Positions 1 through 11,200 of a stretch of DNA of 64,000 nucleotides are shown here, one piece after another. This DNA comes from Chlorocebus sabaeus (taxonomy: Eukaryota > Chordata > Mammalia > Primates > Cercopithecidae). The DNA lies in assembly GCF_047675955.1 (NCBI RefSeq), contig NC_132916.1, positions 72,719,481-72,783,480 on the forward strand, written 5' to 3'. Each line of letters begins with the position of its first letter. Position 1 is the stretch's first letter. A program made the translations under genes and the position numbers. The notes under the pieces were generated by a model. The model was not told the DNA's origin and did not search any database. It worked only from the letters and a program-made list of their open reading frames with translations.

Positions 1-345
1 TAGCCCTCAGTGGGCTTCCAGATATCCCTTTGCCAATTCCACAAGAACAGCCTTAGCGAAAGGCTTCTTGAAGGGAAAGATGTAACTCTGTGAGATGAAT
101 TAACAGAACACAGAGCAGTTTCTCAGAAAGCTTCTTTCCAGTTTTGAACGGAAGATATTTCCTTTTTCACCATAGCCCTCTAAGGGCTTCCAAATATCCC
201 TTTGCCAATTCCACAAGAACAGCCTTAGCGAATGGATTCTTGAAGGGAAAGATGTAACTCTGTGAGATGAATTAACAGAACACAGAGCAGTTTCTCAGAA
301 AGCTTCTCTCCAGTTTTGAACGGAAGATATTTCCTTTTTCACCAT

Positions 346-360
346 AGCCCTCTATGGGCT
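346..360. other. short hairpin AGCCC-tctat-GGGCT, representative copy
   Basis: Seen: a 5-bp perfect stem with a 5-base loop at monomer positions 2-16. A frequent variant (T to A at position 11, 'ctaaggg') lengthens it to a 6-bp perfect stem, AGCCCT and AGGGCT, around a 3-base loop. Twenty of the 21 monomers of 171 bp lose their base inside this element ('ggggttcc' forms). Confidence 0.8.
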
Positions 361-393
361 TCCAAATATCCCTTTGCCAATTCCACAAGAACA

Positions 394-417
394 GCCTTAG
401 CGAAAGGCTTCTTGAAG
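394..417. other. paired small dyads GCCTT-AAGGC and CTTC-GAAG, representative copy
   Basis: Seen: GCCTT-agcga-AAGGC (monomer positions 50-64) abuts and shares a C with the palindrome CTTC-tt-GAAG (64-73). Variants such as 'cttcctg', 'ctcgctg', 'cttgttg' and 'ttctaga' fall in this stretch and mark particular HOR positions. Confidence 0.75.
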
Positions 418-429
418 GGAAAGATGTAA

Positions 430-459
430 CTCTGTGAGATGAATTAACAGAACACAGAG
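430..459. other. perfect 7-bp inverted repeat (dyad), representative copy
   Basis: Seen: CTCTGTG and CACAGAG are exact reverse complements separated by 16 bases, and the pair recurs in nearly every monomer. Variant monomers reading 'gtaacactg', 'aactcagtg', 'gtaattctg' or 'gtaaatctg' damage the left arm, while the right arm is almost always intact. It is the longest perfect dyad I found within the monomer. Confidence 0.85.
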
Positions 460-471
460 CAGTTTCTCAGA

Positions 472-477
472 AAGCTT
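472..477. other. HindIII site, one per monomer, representative copy
   Basis: AAGCTT at monomer positions 128-133 is present in nearly all copies, as known for the African green monkey satellite, which HindIII cuts to a 172-bp ladder. Exceptions seen include the deletion in 15477-15647 (AAACTT), b7 and 53820 (AAGCCT), b10 (AAGCAT), b19 (AAGATT), the last A monomer (AAGGTT) and 61042-61213 (AAGTTT). Confidence 0.9.
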
Positions 478-502
478 CTTTCCAGTTTTGAACGGAAGAT
501 AT

Positions 503-519
503 TTCCTTTTTCACCATAG
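503..519 (+). promoter_or_regulatory. pJalpha-type motif (A box), representative copy
   Basis: Seen: ttcctttttcaccatag spans the monomer boundary and recurs in most of the 372 monomers. Known: this fits the pJalpha binding motif TTCCTTTTYCACCRTAG of A-type alpha-satellite monomers, which lies where B-type monomers carry the CENP-B box. Some monomers carry altered versions at fixed places in the HORs: 'cagcatag', 'caacatag', 'attttctttttc', 'attgccttttt' and 'tttaatttttc'. Inference: the array is of pure A type. That the motif binds a protein in this species is not shown by sequence. Confidence 0.75.
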
Positions 520-2580
520 CCCTCTAAGGGCTTCCAAATATCCCTTTGCCAATTCCACAAGAACAGCCTTAGCGAAAGGTTTCTTGAAGGGAAAGATGTA
601 ACTCTGTGAGATGAATTAACAGAACACAGAGCAGTTTCTCAGAAAGCTTCTTTCCAGTTTTGAACGGAAGATATTTCCTTTTTCACCATAGCCCTCTATG
701 GGCTTCCAAATATCCCTTTGCCAAATCCACAAGAACAGCCTTAGCGAAAGGCTTCTTGAAGGGAAAGATGTAACTCTGTGAGATGAATTAACAGAACACA
801 GAGCAGTTTCTCAGAAAGCTTCTTTCCAGTTTTGTACGGAAGATATTTCCTTTTTCACCATAGCCCTCTATGGGCTTCCAAATATCCCTTTGCCAATTCC
901 ACAAGAACAGCCTTAGCGAAAGGCTTCTTGAAGGGAAAGATGTAACACTGTGAGATGAATTAACAGAACACAGAGCAGTTTCTCAGAAAGCTTCTTTCCA
1001 GTTTTGAACGGAAGATATTTCCTTTTTCAGCATAGCCCTCTATGGGCTTCCAAATATCCCTTTGCCAATTCCACAAGAACAGCCTTAGCGAAAGGCTTCT
1101 TGAAGGGAAAGATGTAACTCTGTGAGATGAATTAACAGAACACAGAGCAGTTTCTCAGAAAGCTTCTTTCCAGTTTTGAACGGAAGATATTTTCTTTTTC
1201 ACCATAGCCCTCTATGGGCTTCCAAATATCCCTTTGCCAATTCCACAAGAACAGCCTTAGCGAAAGGCTTCTTGAAGGGAAAGATGTAACTCTGTGAGAT
1301 GAATTAACAGAACACAGAGCAGTTTCTCAGAAAGCTTCTTTCCAGTTTTGAACGGAAGATATTTCCTTTTTCACCATAGCCCTCTATGGGCTTCCAAATA
1401 TCCCTTTGCCAATTCCACAAGAGCAGCATTAGCGAAAGGCTTCTTGAAGGGAAAGATGTAACTCTGTGAGATGAATTAACAGAACACAGAGCAGTTTCTC
1501 AGAAAGCTTCTTTCCAGTTTTGAACGGAAGATATTTCCTTTTTCACCATAGCCCTCTATGGGCTTGCAAATATCCCTTTGCCAATTGCACAAGTACAGCC
1601 TTAGCGAAAGGCTTCTTGAAGGGAAAGATGTAACTCTGTGAGATGAATTAACAGAACACAGAGCAGTTTCTCAGAAAGCTTCTTTCCAGTTTTGAACGGA
1701 AGATATTTCCTTTTTCACCATAGCCCTCTATGGGCTTCCAAATATGCCTTTGCCAATTGCACAAGAACAGCCTTAGCGAAAGGCTTCTTGAAGGGAAAGA
1801 TGTAACTCTGTGAGATGAATTAACAGAACACAGAGCAGTTTCTCAGAAAGCTTCTTTCCAGTTTTGAACGGAAGATATTTCCTTTTTCACCATAGCCCTC
1901 TATGGGCTTCCAAATATCCCTTTGCCAATTCCACAAGAACAGCCTTAGCAAAAGGCTTCTTGAAGGGAAAGATGTAACTCTGTGAGATGAATTAACAGGA
2001 CACAGAGCAGTTTCTCAGAAAGCTTCTTTCCAGTTTTGAACGGAAGATATTTCCTTTTCCACCATAGCCCTCTATGGGCTTCCAAATATCCCTTTGCCAA
2101 TTCCACAAGAACAGCCTTAGCGAAAGGCTTCTTGAAGGGAAAAATGTAACTCTGTGAGATGAATTAACAGAACACAGAGCAGTTTCTCAGAAAGCTTCTT
2201 TCCTGTTTTGAACGGAAGATATTTCCTTTTTCACCATAGCCCTCTATGGGCTTCCAAATATCCCTTTGCCAAATCCACAAGAACAGCCTTAGCGAAAGGC
2301 TTCCTGAAGGGAAAGATGTAACTCTGTGAGATGAATTAACAGAACACAGAGCAGTTTCTCAGAAAGCTTCTTTCCAGTTTTGAACGGAAGATATTTCCTT
2401 TTTCACCATAGCCCTCTCTGGGCTTCCAAATATCCCTTTGCCAATTCCACAAGAACAGCCTTAGCGAAAGGCTTCTTGAAGGGAAAGATGTAACTCTGTG
2501 AGATGAATTAACAGAACACAGAGCAGTTTTTCAGAAAGCTTCTTTCCAGTTTTGAAAGGAAGATATTGCCTTTTTCACCA

Positions 2581-2751
2581 TAGCCCCCTTGGGGTTCCAA
2601 ATATCCCTTTGCCAATTCCACAAGAACAGCCTAAGCGAAAGGCTTCTTGAAGGGAATGATGTAACTCTGTGAGATGAATTAACAGAACACAGGGCAGTTT
2701 CTCAGAAAGCTTCTTTCCAGTTTTGAACGGAAGATATTTCCTTTTTCACCA
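2581..2751 (-). repeat. 171-bp 'ggggttcc' monomer, first of 20
   Basis: 'cttggggttcc' or 'ctaggggttcc' replaces 'ctatgggcttcc' and loses one base. The 20 monomers of this class start at 2581, 7052, 7567, 10834, 18916, 24247, 24762, 35425, 40756, 41271, 45570, 46085, 50384, 51931, 52102, 53477, 53992, 57259, 61558 and 62073. With 15477 they explain all 21 missing bases. The monomer before each usually has 'gaaaggaag', often with 'attgcc' and 'ttttcag', so the two travel as a pair. Confidence 0.88.
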
Positions 2752-5700
2752 TAGCCCTCTAAGGGCTTCCAAATATCCCTTTGCCAATTCCACAAGAACA
2801 GCCTTAGCGAAAGGCTTCTTGAAGGGAAAGATGTAAATCTGTGAGATGAATTAACAGAACACAGAGCAGTTTCTCAGAAAGCTTCTTTCCAGTTTTGAAC
2901 GGAAGGTATTTCCTTTTTCACCATAGCCCTCTATGGGCTTCCAAATATCCCTTTGCCAATTCCACAAGAACAGCCTTAGCGAAAGGCTTCTTGAAGGGAA
3001 AGATGTAACTCTGTGAGAAGAATTAGCAGAACACAGAGCAGTTTCTCAGAAAGCTTCTTTCCAATTTTGAACGGAAGATATTTCCTTTTTCACCATAGCC
3101 CTCTATGGGCTTCCAAATATCCCTTTGCCAATTCCACAAGAACAGCCTTAGCGAAAGGCTTCTTGAAGGGAAAGATGTAACTCTGTGAGATGAATTAACA
3201 GAACACAGAGCAGTTTCTCAGAAAGCTTCTTTCCAGTTTTGAACGGAAGATATTTCCTTTTTCACCATAGCCCTCTATGGGATTCCAAATATCCCTTTGC
3301 CAATTCCACAAGAACAGCCTTAGCGAAAGGCTTCTTGAAGGGAAAGATGTAACTCTGTGAGATGAATTAACAGAACACAGAGCAGTTTCTCAGAAAGCTT
3401 CTTTCCAGTTTTGAACGGAAGATATTTCCTTTTTCAGCATAGCCCTCTATGGGCTTCCAAATATCCCTTTGCCAATTCCACAAGAACAGCCTTAGCGAAA
3501 GGCTTCTTGAAGGGAAAGATGTAACTCTGTGAGATGAATTAACAGAACACAGAGCAGTTTCTCAGAAAGCTTCTTTCCAGTTTTGAACGGAAGATATTTT
3601 CTTTTTCACCATAGCCCTCTATGGGCTTCCAAATATCCCTTTGCCAAATCCACAAGAACAGCCTTAGTGAAAGGCTTCTTGAAGTGAAAGATGTAACTCT
3701 GTGAGATGAATTAACAGAACACAGAGCAGTTTCTCAGAAAGCTTCTTTCCAGTTTTGAACGGAAGATATTTCCTTTTTCACCATAGCCCTCTATGGGCTT
3801 CCAAATATCCCTTTGCCAATTCCACAAGAGCAGCATTAGCGAAAGGCTTCTTGAAGGGAAAGATGTAACTCTGTGAGATGAATTAACAGAACACAGAGCA
3901 GTTTCTCAGAAAGCTTCTTTCCAGTTTTGAACGGAAGATATTTCCTTTTTCACCATAGCCCTCTATGGGCTTCCAAATATCCCTTTGCCAATTCCACAAG
4001 AACAGCCTTAGCGAAAGGCTTCCTGAAGGGAAAGATGTAACTCTGTGAGATGAATTAACAGAACACAGAGCAGTTTCTCAGAAAGCTTCTTTCCAGTTTT
4101 GAACGGAAGATATTTCCTTTTTCACCATAGCCCTCTATGGGCTTCCAAATATCCCTTTGCCAATTCCACAAGAACAGGTTTAGCGAAAGGCTTCTTGAAG
4201 GGAAAGATGTAACTCTGTGAGATGAATTAACAGAACACAGAGCAGTTTCTCAGAAAGCTTCTTTCAAGTTTTGAACGGAAGATATTTCCTTTTTCACCAT
4301 AGCCCTCTAAGGGCTTCCAAATATATCTTTGCCAATTCCACAAGAACAGCCTTAGCGAAAGGCTTCTTGAAGGGAAACATTTAACTCTGTGAGATGAATT
4401 AACAGAACACAGAGCCGTTTCTCAGAAAGCTTCTTTCCAGTTTTGAACGGAAGATATTTCCTTTTTCACCATAGCCCTCTATGGGCTTCCAAATATCCCT
4501 TTGCCAATTCCACAAGAACAGCCTTAGCGAAAGGCTTCTTGAAGGGAAAGATGTAACTCTGTGAGATGAATTAGCAGAACACAGAGCAGTTTCTCAGAAA
4601 GCTTCTTTCCAGTTTTGAACGGAAGATATTTCCTTTTTCACCATAGCCCTCTTTGGGCTTCCAAATATCCCTTTGCCAAATCCACAAGAACAGCCTTAGC
4701 GAAAGGCTTCTTGAAGGGAAAGATGTAACTCTGTGAGATGAATTAACAGAACACAGAGCAGTTTCTCAGGAAGCTTCTTTCCAGTTTTGAACGGAAGATA
4801 TTTCCTTTTTCACCATAGCCCTCTATGGGCTTCCAGATATCCCTTTGCCAATTCCACAAGAACAGCCTTAGCGAAAGGCTTCTTGAAGGGAAAGATGTAA
4901 CTCTGTGAGATGAATTAACAGAACACAGAGCAGTTTCTCAGAAAGCTTCTTTCCAGTTTTGAACGGAAGATATTTCCTTTTTCACCATAGCCCTCTAAGG
5001 GCTTCCAAATATCCCTTTGCCAATTCCACAAGAACAGCCTTAGCGAAAGGCTTCTTGAAGGGAAAGATGTAACTCTGTGAGATGAATTAACAGAACACAG
5101 AGCAGTTTCTCAGAAAGCTTCTCTCCAGTTTTGAACGGAAGATATTTCCTTTTTCACCATAGCCCTCTATGGGCTTCCAAATATCCCTTTGCCAATTCCA
5201 CAAGAACAGCCTTAGCGAAAGGCTTCTTGAAGGGAAAGATGTAACTCTGTGAGATGAATTAACAGAACACAGAGCAGTTTCTCAGAAAGCTTCTTTCCAG
5301 TTTTGAACGGAAGATATTTCCTTTTTCACCATAGCCCTCTAAGGGCTTCCAAATATCCCTTTGCCAATTCCACAAGAACAGCCTTAGCGAAAGGCTTCTT
5401 GAAGGGAAAGATGTAACTCTGTGAGATGAATTAACAGAACACAGAGCTGTTTCTCAGAAAGCTTCTTTCCAGTTTTGAACGGAAGATATTTCCTTTTTCA
5501 ACATAGCCCTCTATGGGCTTCCAACTATCCCTTTGCCAATTCCACAAGAACAGCCTTAGCGAAAGGCTTCTTGAAGGGAAAGATGTAACTCTGTGAGAAG
5601 AATTAGCAGAACACAGAGCAGTTTCTCAGAAAGCTTCTTTCCAACTTTGAACGGAAGATATTTCCTTTTTCACCATAGCCCTCTAAGGGCTTCCAAATAT

Positions 5701-7833
5701 CCCTTTGCCAATTCCACAAGAACAGCCTTAGCGAAAGGCTTCTTGAAGGGAAAGATGTAACTCTGTGAGATGAATTAACAGAACACAGAGCAGTTTCTCA
5801 GAAAGCTTCTTTCCAGTTTTGAACGGAAGATATTTCCTTTTTCACCATAGACCTCTATGGGCTTCCAAATATCCCTTTGCCAATTCCACAAGAACAGCCT
5901 TAGCGAAAGGCTTCTTGAAGGGAAAGATGTAACACTGTGAGAAGAATTAGCAGAACACAGAGCAGTTTCTCAGAAAGCTTCTTTCCAGTTTTGAACGGAA
6001 GATATTTCCTTTTTCACCATAGCCCTCTATGGGCTTGCAAATATCCCTTTGCCAATTGCACAAGTACAGCCTTAGCGAAAGGCTTCTTGAAGGGAAAGAT
6101 GTAACTCAGTGAGATGAATTAACAGAACACAGAGCAGTTTCTCAGAAAGCTTCTTTCCAGTTTTGAACGGAAGATATTTCCTTTTTCACCATAGCCCTCT
6201 ATGGGCTTCCAAATATCCCTTTGCCAATTGCACAAGAACAGCCTTAGCGAAAGGCTTGTTGAAGGGAAAGATGTAACTCTGTGAGATGAATTAACAGAAC
6301 ACAGAGCAGTTTCTCAGAAAGCTTCTTTCCAGTTTTGAACGGAAGATATTTCCTTTTTCACCATAGCCCTCTATGGGCTTCCAAATATCCCTTTGCCAAT
6401 TCCACAAGAACAGCCTTAGCAAAAGGCTTCTTGAAGGGAAAGATGTAACTCTGTGAGATGAATTAACAGAACACAGAGCAGTTTCTCAGAAAGCTTCTTT
6501 CCAGTTTTGAACGGAAGATATTTCCTTTTTCACCATAGCCCTCTATGGGCTTCCAAATATCCCTTTGCCAATTCCACAAGAACAGCCTTAGCGAAAGGCT
6601 TCTTGAAGGGAAAAATGTAACTCTGTGAGATGAATTAACAGAACACAGAGCAGTTTCTCAGAAAGCTTCTTTCCAGTTTGGAACGGAAGATATTTCCTTT
6701 CTCACCATAGCCCTCTATGGGCTTCCAAATATCCCTTTGCCAAATCCACAAGAACAGCCTTAGCGAAAGGCTTCCTGAAGGGAAAGATGTAACTCTGTGA
6801 GATGAATTAACAGAACACAGAGCAGTTTCTCAGAAAGCTTCTTTCCAGTTTTGAACGGAAGATATTTCCTTTTTTACCATAGCCCTCTCTGGGCTTCCAA
6901 ATATCCCTTTGCCAATTCCACAAGAACAGACTTAGCGAAAGGCTTCTTGAAGGGAAAGATGTAACTCTGTGAGATGAATTAACAGAACACAGAGCAGTTT
7001 TTCAGAAAGCTTCTTTCCAGTTTTGAAAGGAAGATATTGCCTTTTTCACCATAGCCCTCTAGGGGTTCCAAATATCCCTTTGCCAATTCCACAAGAACAG
7101 CCTTAGCGAAAGGCTTCTTGAAGGGAAAGATGTAACTCTGTGAGATGAATTAACAGAACACAGAGCAGTTTCTCAGAAAGCTTCTTTCCAGTTTTGAACG
7201 GAAGATATTTCCTTTTTCACCATAGCCCTCTATGGGCTTCCAAATATCCCTTTGCCAATTCCACAAGAACAGCCTTAGCGAAAGGCTTCTTGAAGGGAAA
7301 GATGTAACTCTGTGAGATGAATTAACAGAACACAGAGCAGTTTCTCAGAAAGCTTCTTTCCAGTTTTGAACGGAAGATATTTCCTTTTTCACCATAGCCC
7401 TCTATGGGCTTCCAAATATCCCTTTGCCAATTCCACAAGAACAGCCTTAGCGAAAGGCTTCTTGAAGGGAAAGATGTAACACTGTGAGATGAATTAACAG
7501 AACACAGAGCAGTTTTTCAGAAAGCTTCTTTCCAGTTTTGAAAGGAAGATATTTCCTTTTTCACCATAGCCCTCTAGGGGTTCCAAATATCCCTTTGCCA
7601 ATTCCACAAGAACAGCCTTAGCGAAAGGCTTCTTGAAGGGAAAGATGTAACTCTGTGAGATGAATTAACAGAACACAGAGCAGTTTCTCAGAAAGCTTCT
7701 TTCCAGTTTTGAACGGAAGATATTTCCTTTTTCACCATAGCCCTCTATGGGCTTCCAAATATCCCTTTGCCAATTCCACAAGAACAGCCTTAGCGAAAGG
7801 CTTCTTGAAGGGAAAGATGTAACTCTGTGAGAT

Positions 7834-7839
7834 GAATTC
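7834..7839. other. EcoRI site marking the HOR A terminus
   Basis: One substitution turns 'gaattaac' into 'gaattcac' and creates GAATTC. It occurs at 7834, 13165, 15916, 21247, 25029, 32425, 37756, 41538, 46352, 54259 and 62340, always in an A monomer. It also removes a minus-strand stop codon, which is why short ORFs cluster at these places. Confidence 0.85.
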
Positions 7840-8253
7840 ACAGAACACAGAGCAGTTTCTCAGAAAGCTTCTTTCCAGTTTTGAACGGAAGATATTTCCT
7901 TTTTCACCATAGCCCTCTATGGGTTTCCAAATATCCCTTTGCCAATTCCACAAGAACAGCGTTAGCGAAAGGCTTCCTGAAGGGAAAGATGTAACTCTGT
8001 GAGATGAATTAACAGAACACAGAGCAGTTTCTCAGAAAGCTTCTTTCCAGTTTTGAACGGAAGATATTTCCTTTTTCACCATAGCCCTCTATGGGCTTCC
8101 AAATATCCCTTTGCCAATTCCACAAGAACAGCCTTAGCGAAAGGCTCGCTGAAGGGAAAGATGTAACTCTGTGAGATGAATTAACAGAACACAGAGCAGT
8201 ATCCCAGAAAGGTTCTTTCCAGTTTTGAACGGAAGATATTTCCTTTTTCACCA

Positions 8254-11200
8254 TAGCCCTCTGTGGGCTTCCAGATATCCCTTTGCCAATTCCACAAGAA
8301 CAGCCTTAGCGAAAGGCTTCTTGAAGGGAAAGATGTAACTCTGTGAGATGAATTAACAGAACACAGAGCAGTTTCTCAGAAAGCTTCTTTCCAGTTTTGA
8401 ACGGAAGATATTTCCTTTTTCACCATAGCCCTCTAAGGGCTTCCAAATATCCCTTTGCCAATTCCACAAGAACAACCTTAGCGAATGGATTCTTGAAGGG
8501 AAAGATGTAACTCTGTGAGATGAATTAACAGAACACAGAGCAGTTTCTCAGAAAGCTTCTCTCCAGTTTTGAACGGAAGATATTTCCTTTTTCACCATAG
8601 CCCTCTATGGGCTTCCAAATATCCCTTTGCCAATTCCACAAGAACAGCCTTAGCGAAAGGCTTCTTGAAGGGAAAGATATAACTCTGTGAGATGAATTAA
8701 CAGAACACAGAGCAGTTTCTCAGAAAGCTTCTTTCCAGTTTTGAACGGAAGATATTTCCTTTTTCACCATAGCCCTCTAAGGGCTTCCAAATATCCCTTT
8801 GCCAATTCCACAAGAACAGCCTTAGCGAAAGGTTTCTTGAAGGGAAAGATGTAACTCTGTGAGATGAATTAACAGAACACAGAGCAGTTTCTCAGAAAGC
8901 TTCTTTCCAGTTTTGAACGGAAGATATTTCCTTTTTCACCATAGCCCTCTATGGGCTTCCAAATATCCCTTTGCCAAATCTACAAGAACAGCCTTAGCGA
9001 AAGGCTTCTTGAAGGGAAAGATGTAACTCTGTGAGATGAATTAACAGAACACAGAGCAGTTTCTCAGAAAGCTTCTTTCCAGTTTTGTACGGAAGATATT
9101 TCCTTTTTCACCATAGCCCTCTATGGGCTTCCAAATATCCCTTTGCCAATTCCACAAGAACAGCCTTAGCGAAAGGCTTCTTGAAGGGAAAGATGTAACT
9201 CTGTGAGATGAATTAACAGAACACAGAGCAGTTTCTCAGAAAGCTTCTTTCCAGTTTTGAACGGAAGATATTTCCTTTTTCACCATAGCCCTCTATGGGC
9301 TTCCAAATATCCCTTTGCCAATTCCACAAGAACAGTCTTAGCGAAAGGCTTCTTGAAGGGAAAGATGTAACTCTGTGAGATGAATTAACAGAACACAGAG
9401 CAGTTTCTCAGAAAGCTTCTTTCCAGTTTTGAACGGAAGATATTTTCTTTTTCACCATAGCCCTCTATGGGCTTCCAAATATCCCTTTGCCAATTCCACA
9501 AGAACAGCCTTAGCGAAAGGCTTCTTGAAGGGAAAGATGTAACTCTGTGAGATGAATTAACAGAACACAGAGCAGTTTCTCAGAAAGCTTCTTTCCAGTT
9601 TTGAACGGAAGATATTTCCTTTTTCACCATAGCCCTCTATGGGCTTCCAAATATCCCTTTGCCAATTCCACAAGAGCAGCATTAGCGAAAGGCTTCTTGA
9701 AGGGAAAGATGTAACTCTGTGAGATGAATTAACAGAACACAGAGCAGTTTCTCAGAAAGCTTCTTTCCAGTTTTGAACGGAAGGTATTTCCTTTTTCACC
9801 ATAGCCCTCTATGGGCTTGCAAATATCCCTTTGCCAATTGCACAAGTACAGCCTTAGCGAAAGGCTTCTTGAAGGGAAAGATGTAACTCTGTGAGATGTA
9901 TTAACAGAACACAGAGCAGTTTCTCAGAAAGCTTCTTTCCAGTTTTGAACGGAAGATATTTCCTTTTTCACCATAGCCCTCTATGGGCTTCCAAATATGC
10001 CTTTGCCAATTGCACAAGAACAGCCTTAGCGAAAGGCTTCTTGAAGGGAAAGATGTAACTCTGTGAGATGAATTAACAGAACACAGAGCAGTTTCTCAGA
10101 AAGCTTCTTTCCAGTTTTGAACGGAAGATATTTCCTTTTTCACCATAGCCCTCTATGGGCTTCCAAATATCCCTTTGCCAATTCCACAAGAACAGCCTTA
10201 GCAAAAGGCTTCTTGAAGGGAAAGATGTAACTCTGTGAGATGAATTAACAGAACACAGAGCAGTTTCTCAGAAAGCTTCTTTCCAGTTTTGAACGGAAGA
10301 TATTTCCTTTTCCACCATAGCCCTCTATGGGCTTCCAAATATCCCTTTGCCAATTCCACAAGAACAGCCTTAGCGAAAGGCTTCTTGAAGGGAAAAATGT
10401 AACTCTGTGATATGAATTAACAGAACACAGAGCAGTTTCTCAGAAAGCTTCTTTCCTGTTTTGAACGGAAGATATTTCCTTTTTCACCATAGCCCTCTAT
10501 GGGCTTCCAAATATCCCTTTGCCAAATCCACAAGAACAGCCTTAGCGAAAGGCTTCCTGAAGGGAAAGATGTAACTCTGTGAGATGAATTAACAGAACAC
10601 AGAGCAGTTTCTCAGAAAGCTTCTTTCCAGTTTTGAACGGAAGATATTTCCTTTTTCACCATAGCCCTCTCTGGGCTTCCAAATATCCCTTTGCCAATTC
10701 CACAAGAACAGCCTTAGCGAAAGGCTTCTTGAAGGGAAAGATGTAACTCTGTGAGATGAATTAACAGAACACAGAGCAGTTTTTCAGAAAGCTTCTTTCC
10801 AGTTTTGAAAGGAAGATATTGCCTTTTTCACCATAGCCCCCTTGGGGTTCCAAATATCCCTTTGCCAATTCCACAAGAACAGCCTCAGCGAAAGGCTTCT
10901 TGAAGGGAATGATGTAACTCTGTGAGATGAATTAACAGAACACAGAGCAGTTTCTCAGAAAGCTTCTTTCCAGTTTTGAACGGAAGATATTTCCTTTTTC
11001 ACCATAGCCCTCTAAGGGCTTCCAAATATCCCTTTGCCAATTCCACAAGAACAGCCTTAGCGAAAGGCTTCTTGAAGGGAAAGATGTAACTCTGTGAGAT
11101 GAATTAACAGAACACAGAGCAGTTTCTCAGAAAGCTTCTTTCCAGTTTTGAACGGAAGGTATTTCCTTTTTCACCATAGCCCTCTATGGGCTTCCAAATA

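Larger units (their letters stand above)
345..516 (-). repeat. reference 172-bp monomer (matches window consensus)
   Basis: This copy has the majority base, by eye, at every position and serves as the reference. With position 1 at 'tag', the landmarks are: hairpin at 2-16, hairpin at 50-64, palindrome at 64-73, 7-bp dyad at 86-115, HindIII AAGCTT at 128-133, dyad at 150-162, and the pJalpha-type motif from 159 into position 3 of the next monomer. Diagnostic variants quoted elsewhere are departures from this copy. Confidence 0.9.
1..8253 (-). repeat. HOR A copy 1 (48 monomers, deleted form)
   Basis: It begins with the 'gatatcc' start monomer and ends with the monomer carrying 'ctcgctg' and 'cccagaaaggttc'; the same start recurs at 8254. 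It has 48 monomers, three of 171 bp (starts 2581, 7052, 7567). Landmarks in order: 'gagcagcatt' (1377), 'cttgcaaat' (1549), 'cttggggttcc' (2581), 'agaagaattagc' (2924), 'aacaggttt' (4128), 'aaatatatc' (4300), 'ctctttggg' (4644), 'aactcagtg' (6020), 'aggggttcc' (7052, 7567), EcoRI-creating 'ttcacag' (7738) and 'atgggtttcc' (7910). Offsets to copy 2 show it lacks three monomers near 3956 and two near 4128. It keeps six monomers (6708-7738) that copy 2 has lost. Confidence 0.88.

Noticed and set aside
159..180. Promoter or terminator signals (AT-rich 'gatatttcc', T-run followed by hairpin)
   Set aside because: They recur identically every 172 bp as part of the satellite and serve no gene in the window.
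394..410. Possible CENP-B box around 'tagcgaaaggc' (reverse strand 'tttcgcta')
   Set aside because: It has TTCG but lacks the required A and the CGGG block of NTTCGNNNNANNCGGGN. The aligned CENP-B position holds the pJalpha-type motif instead.
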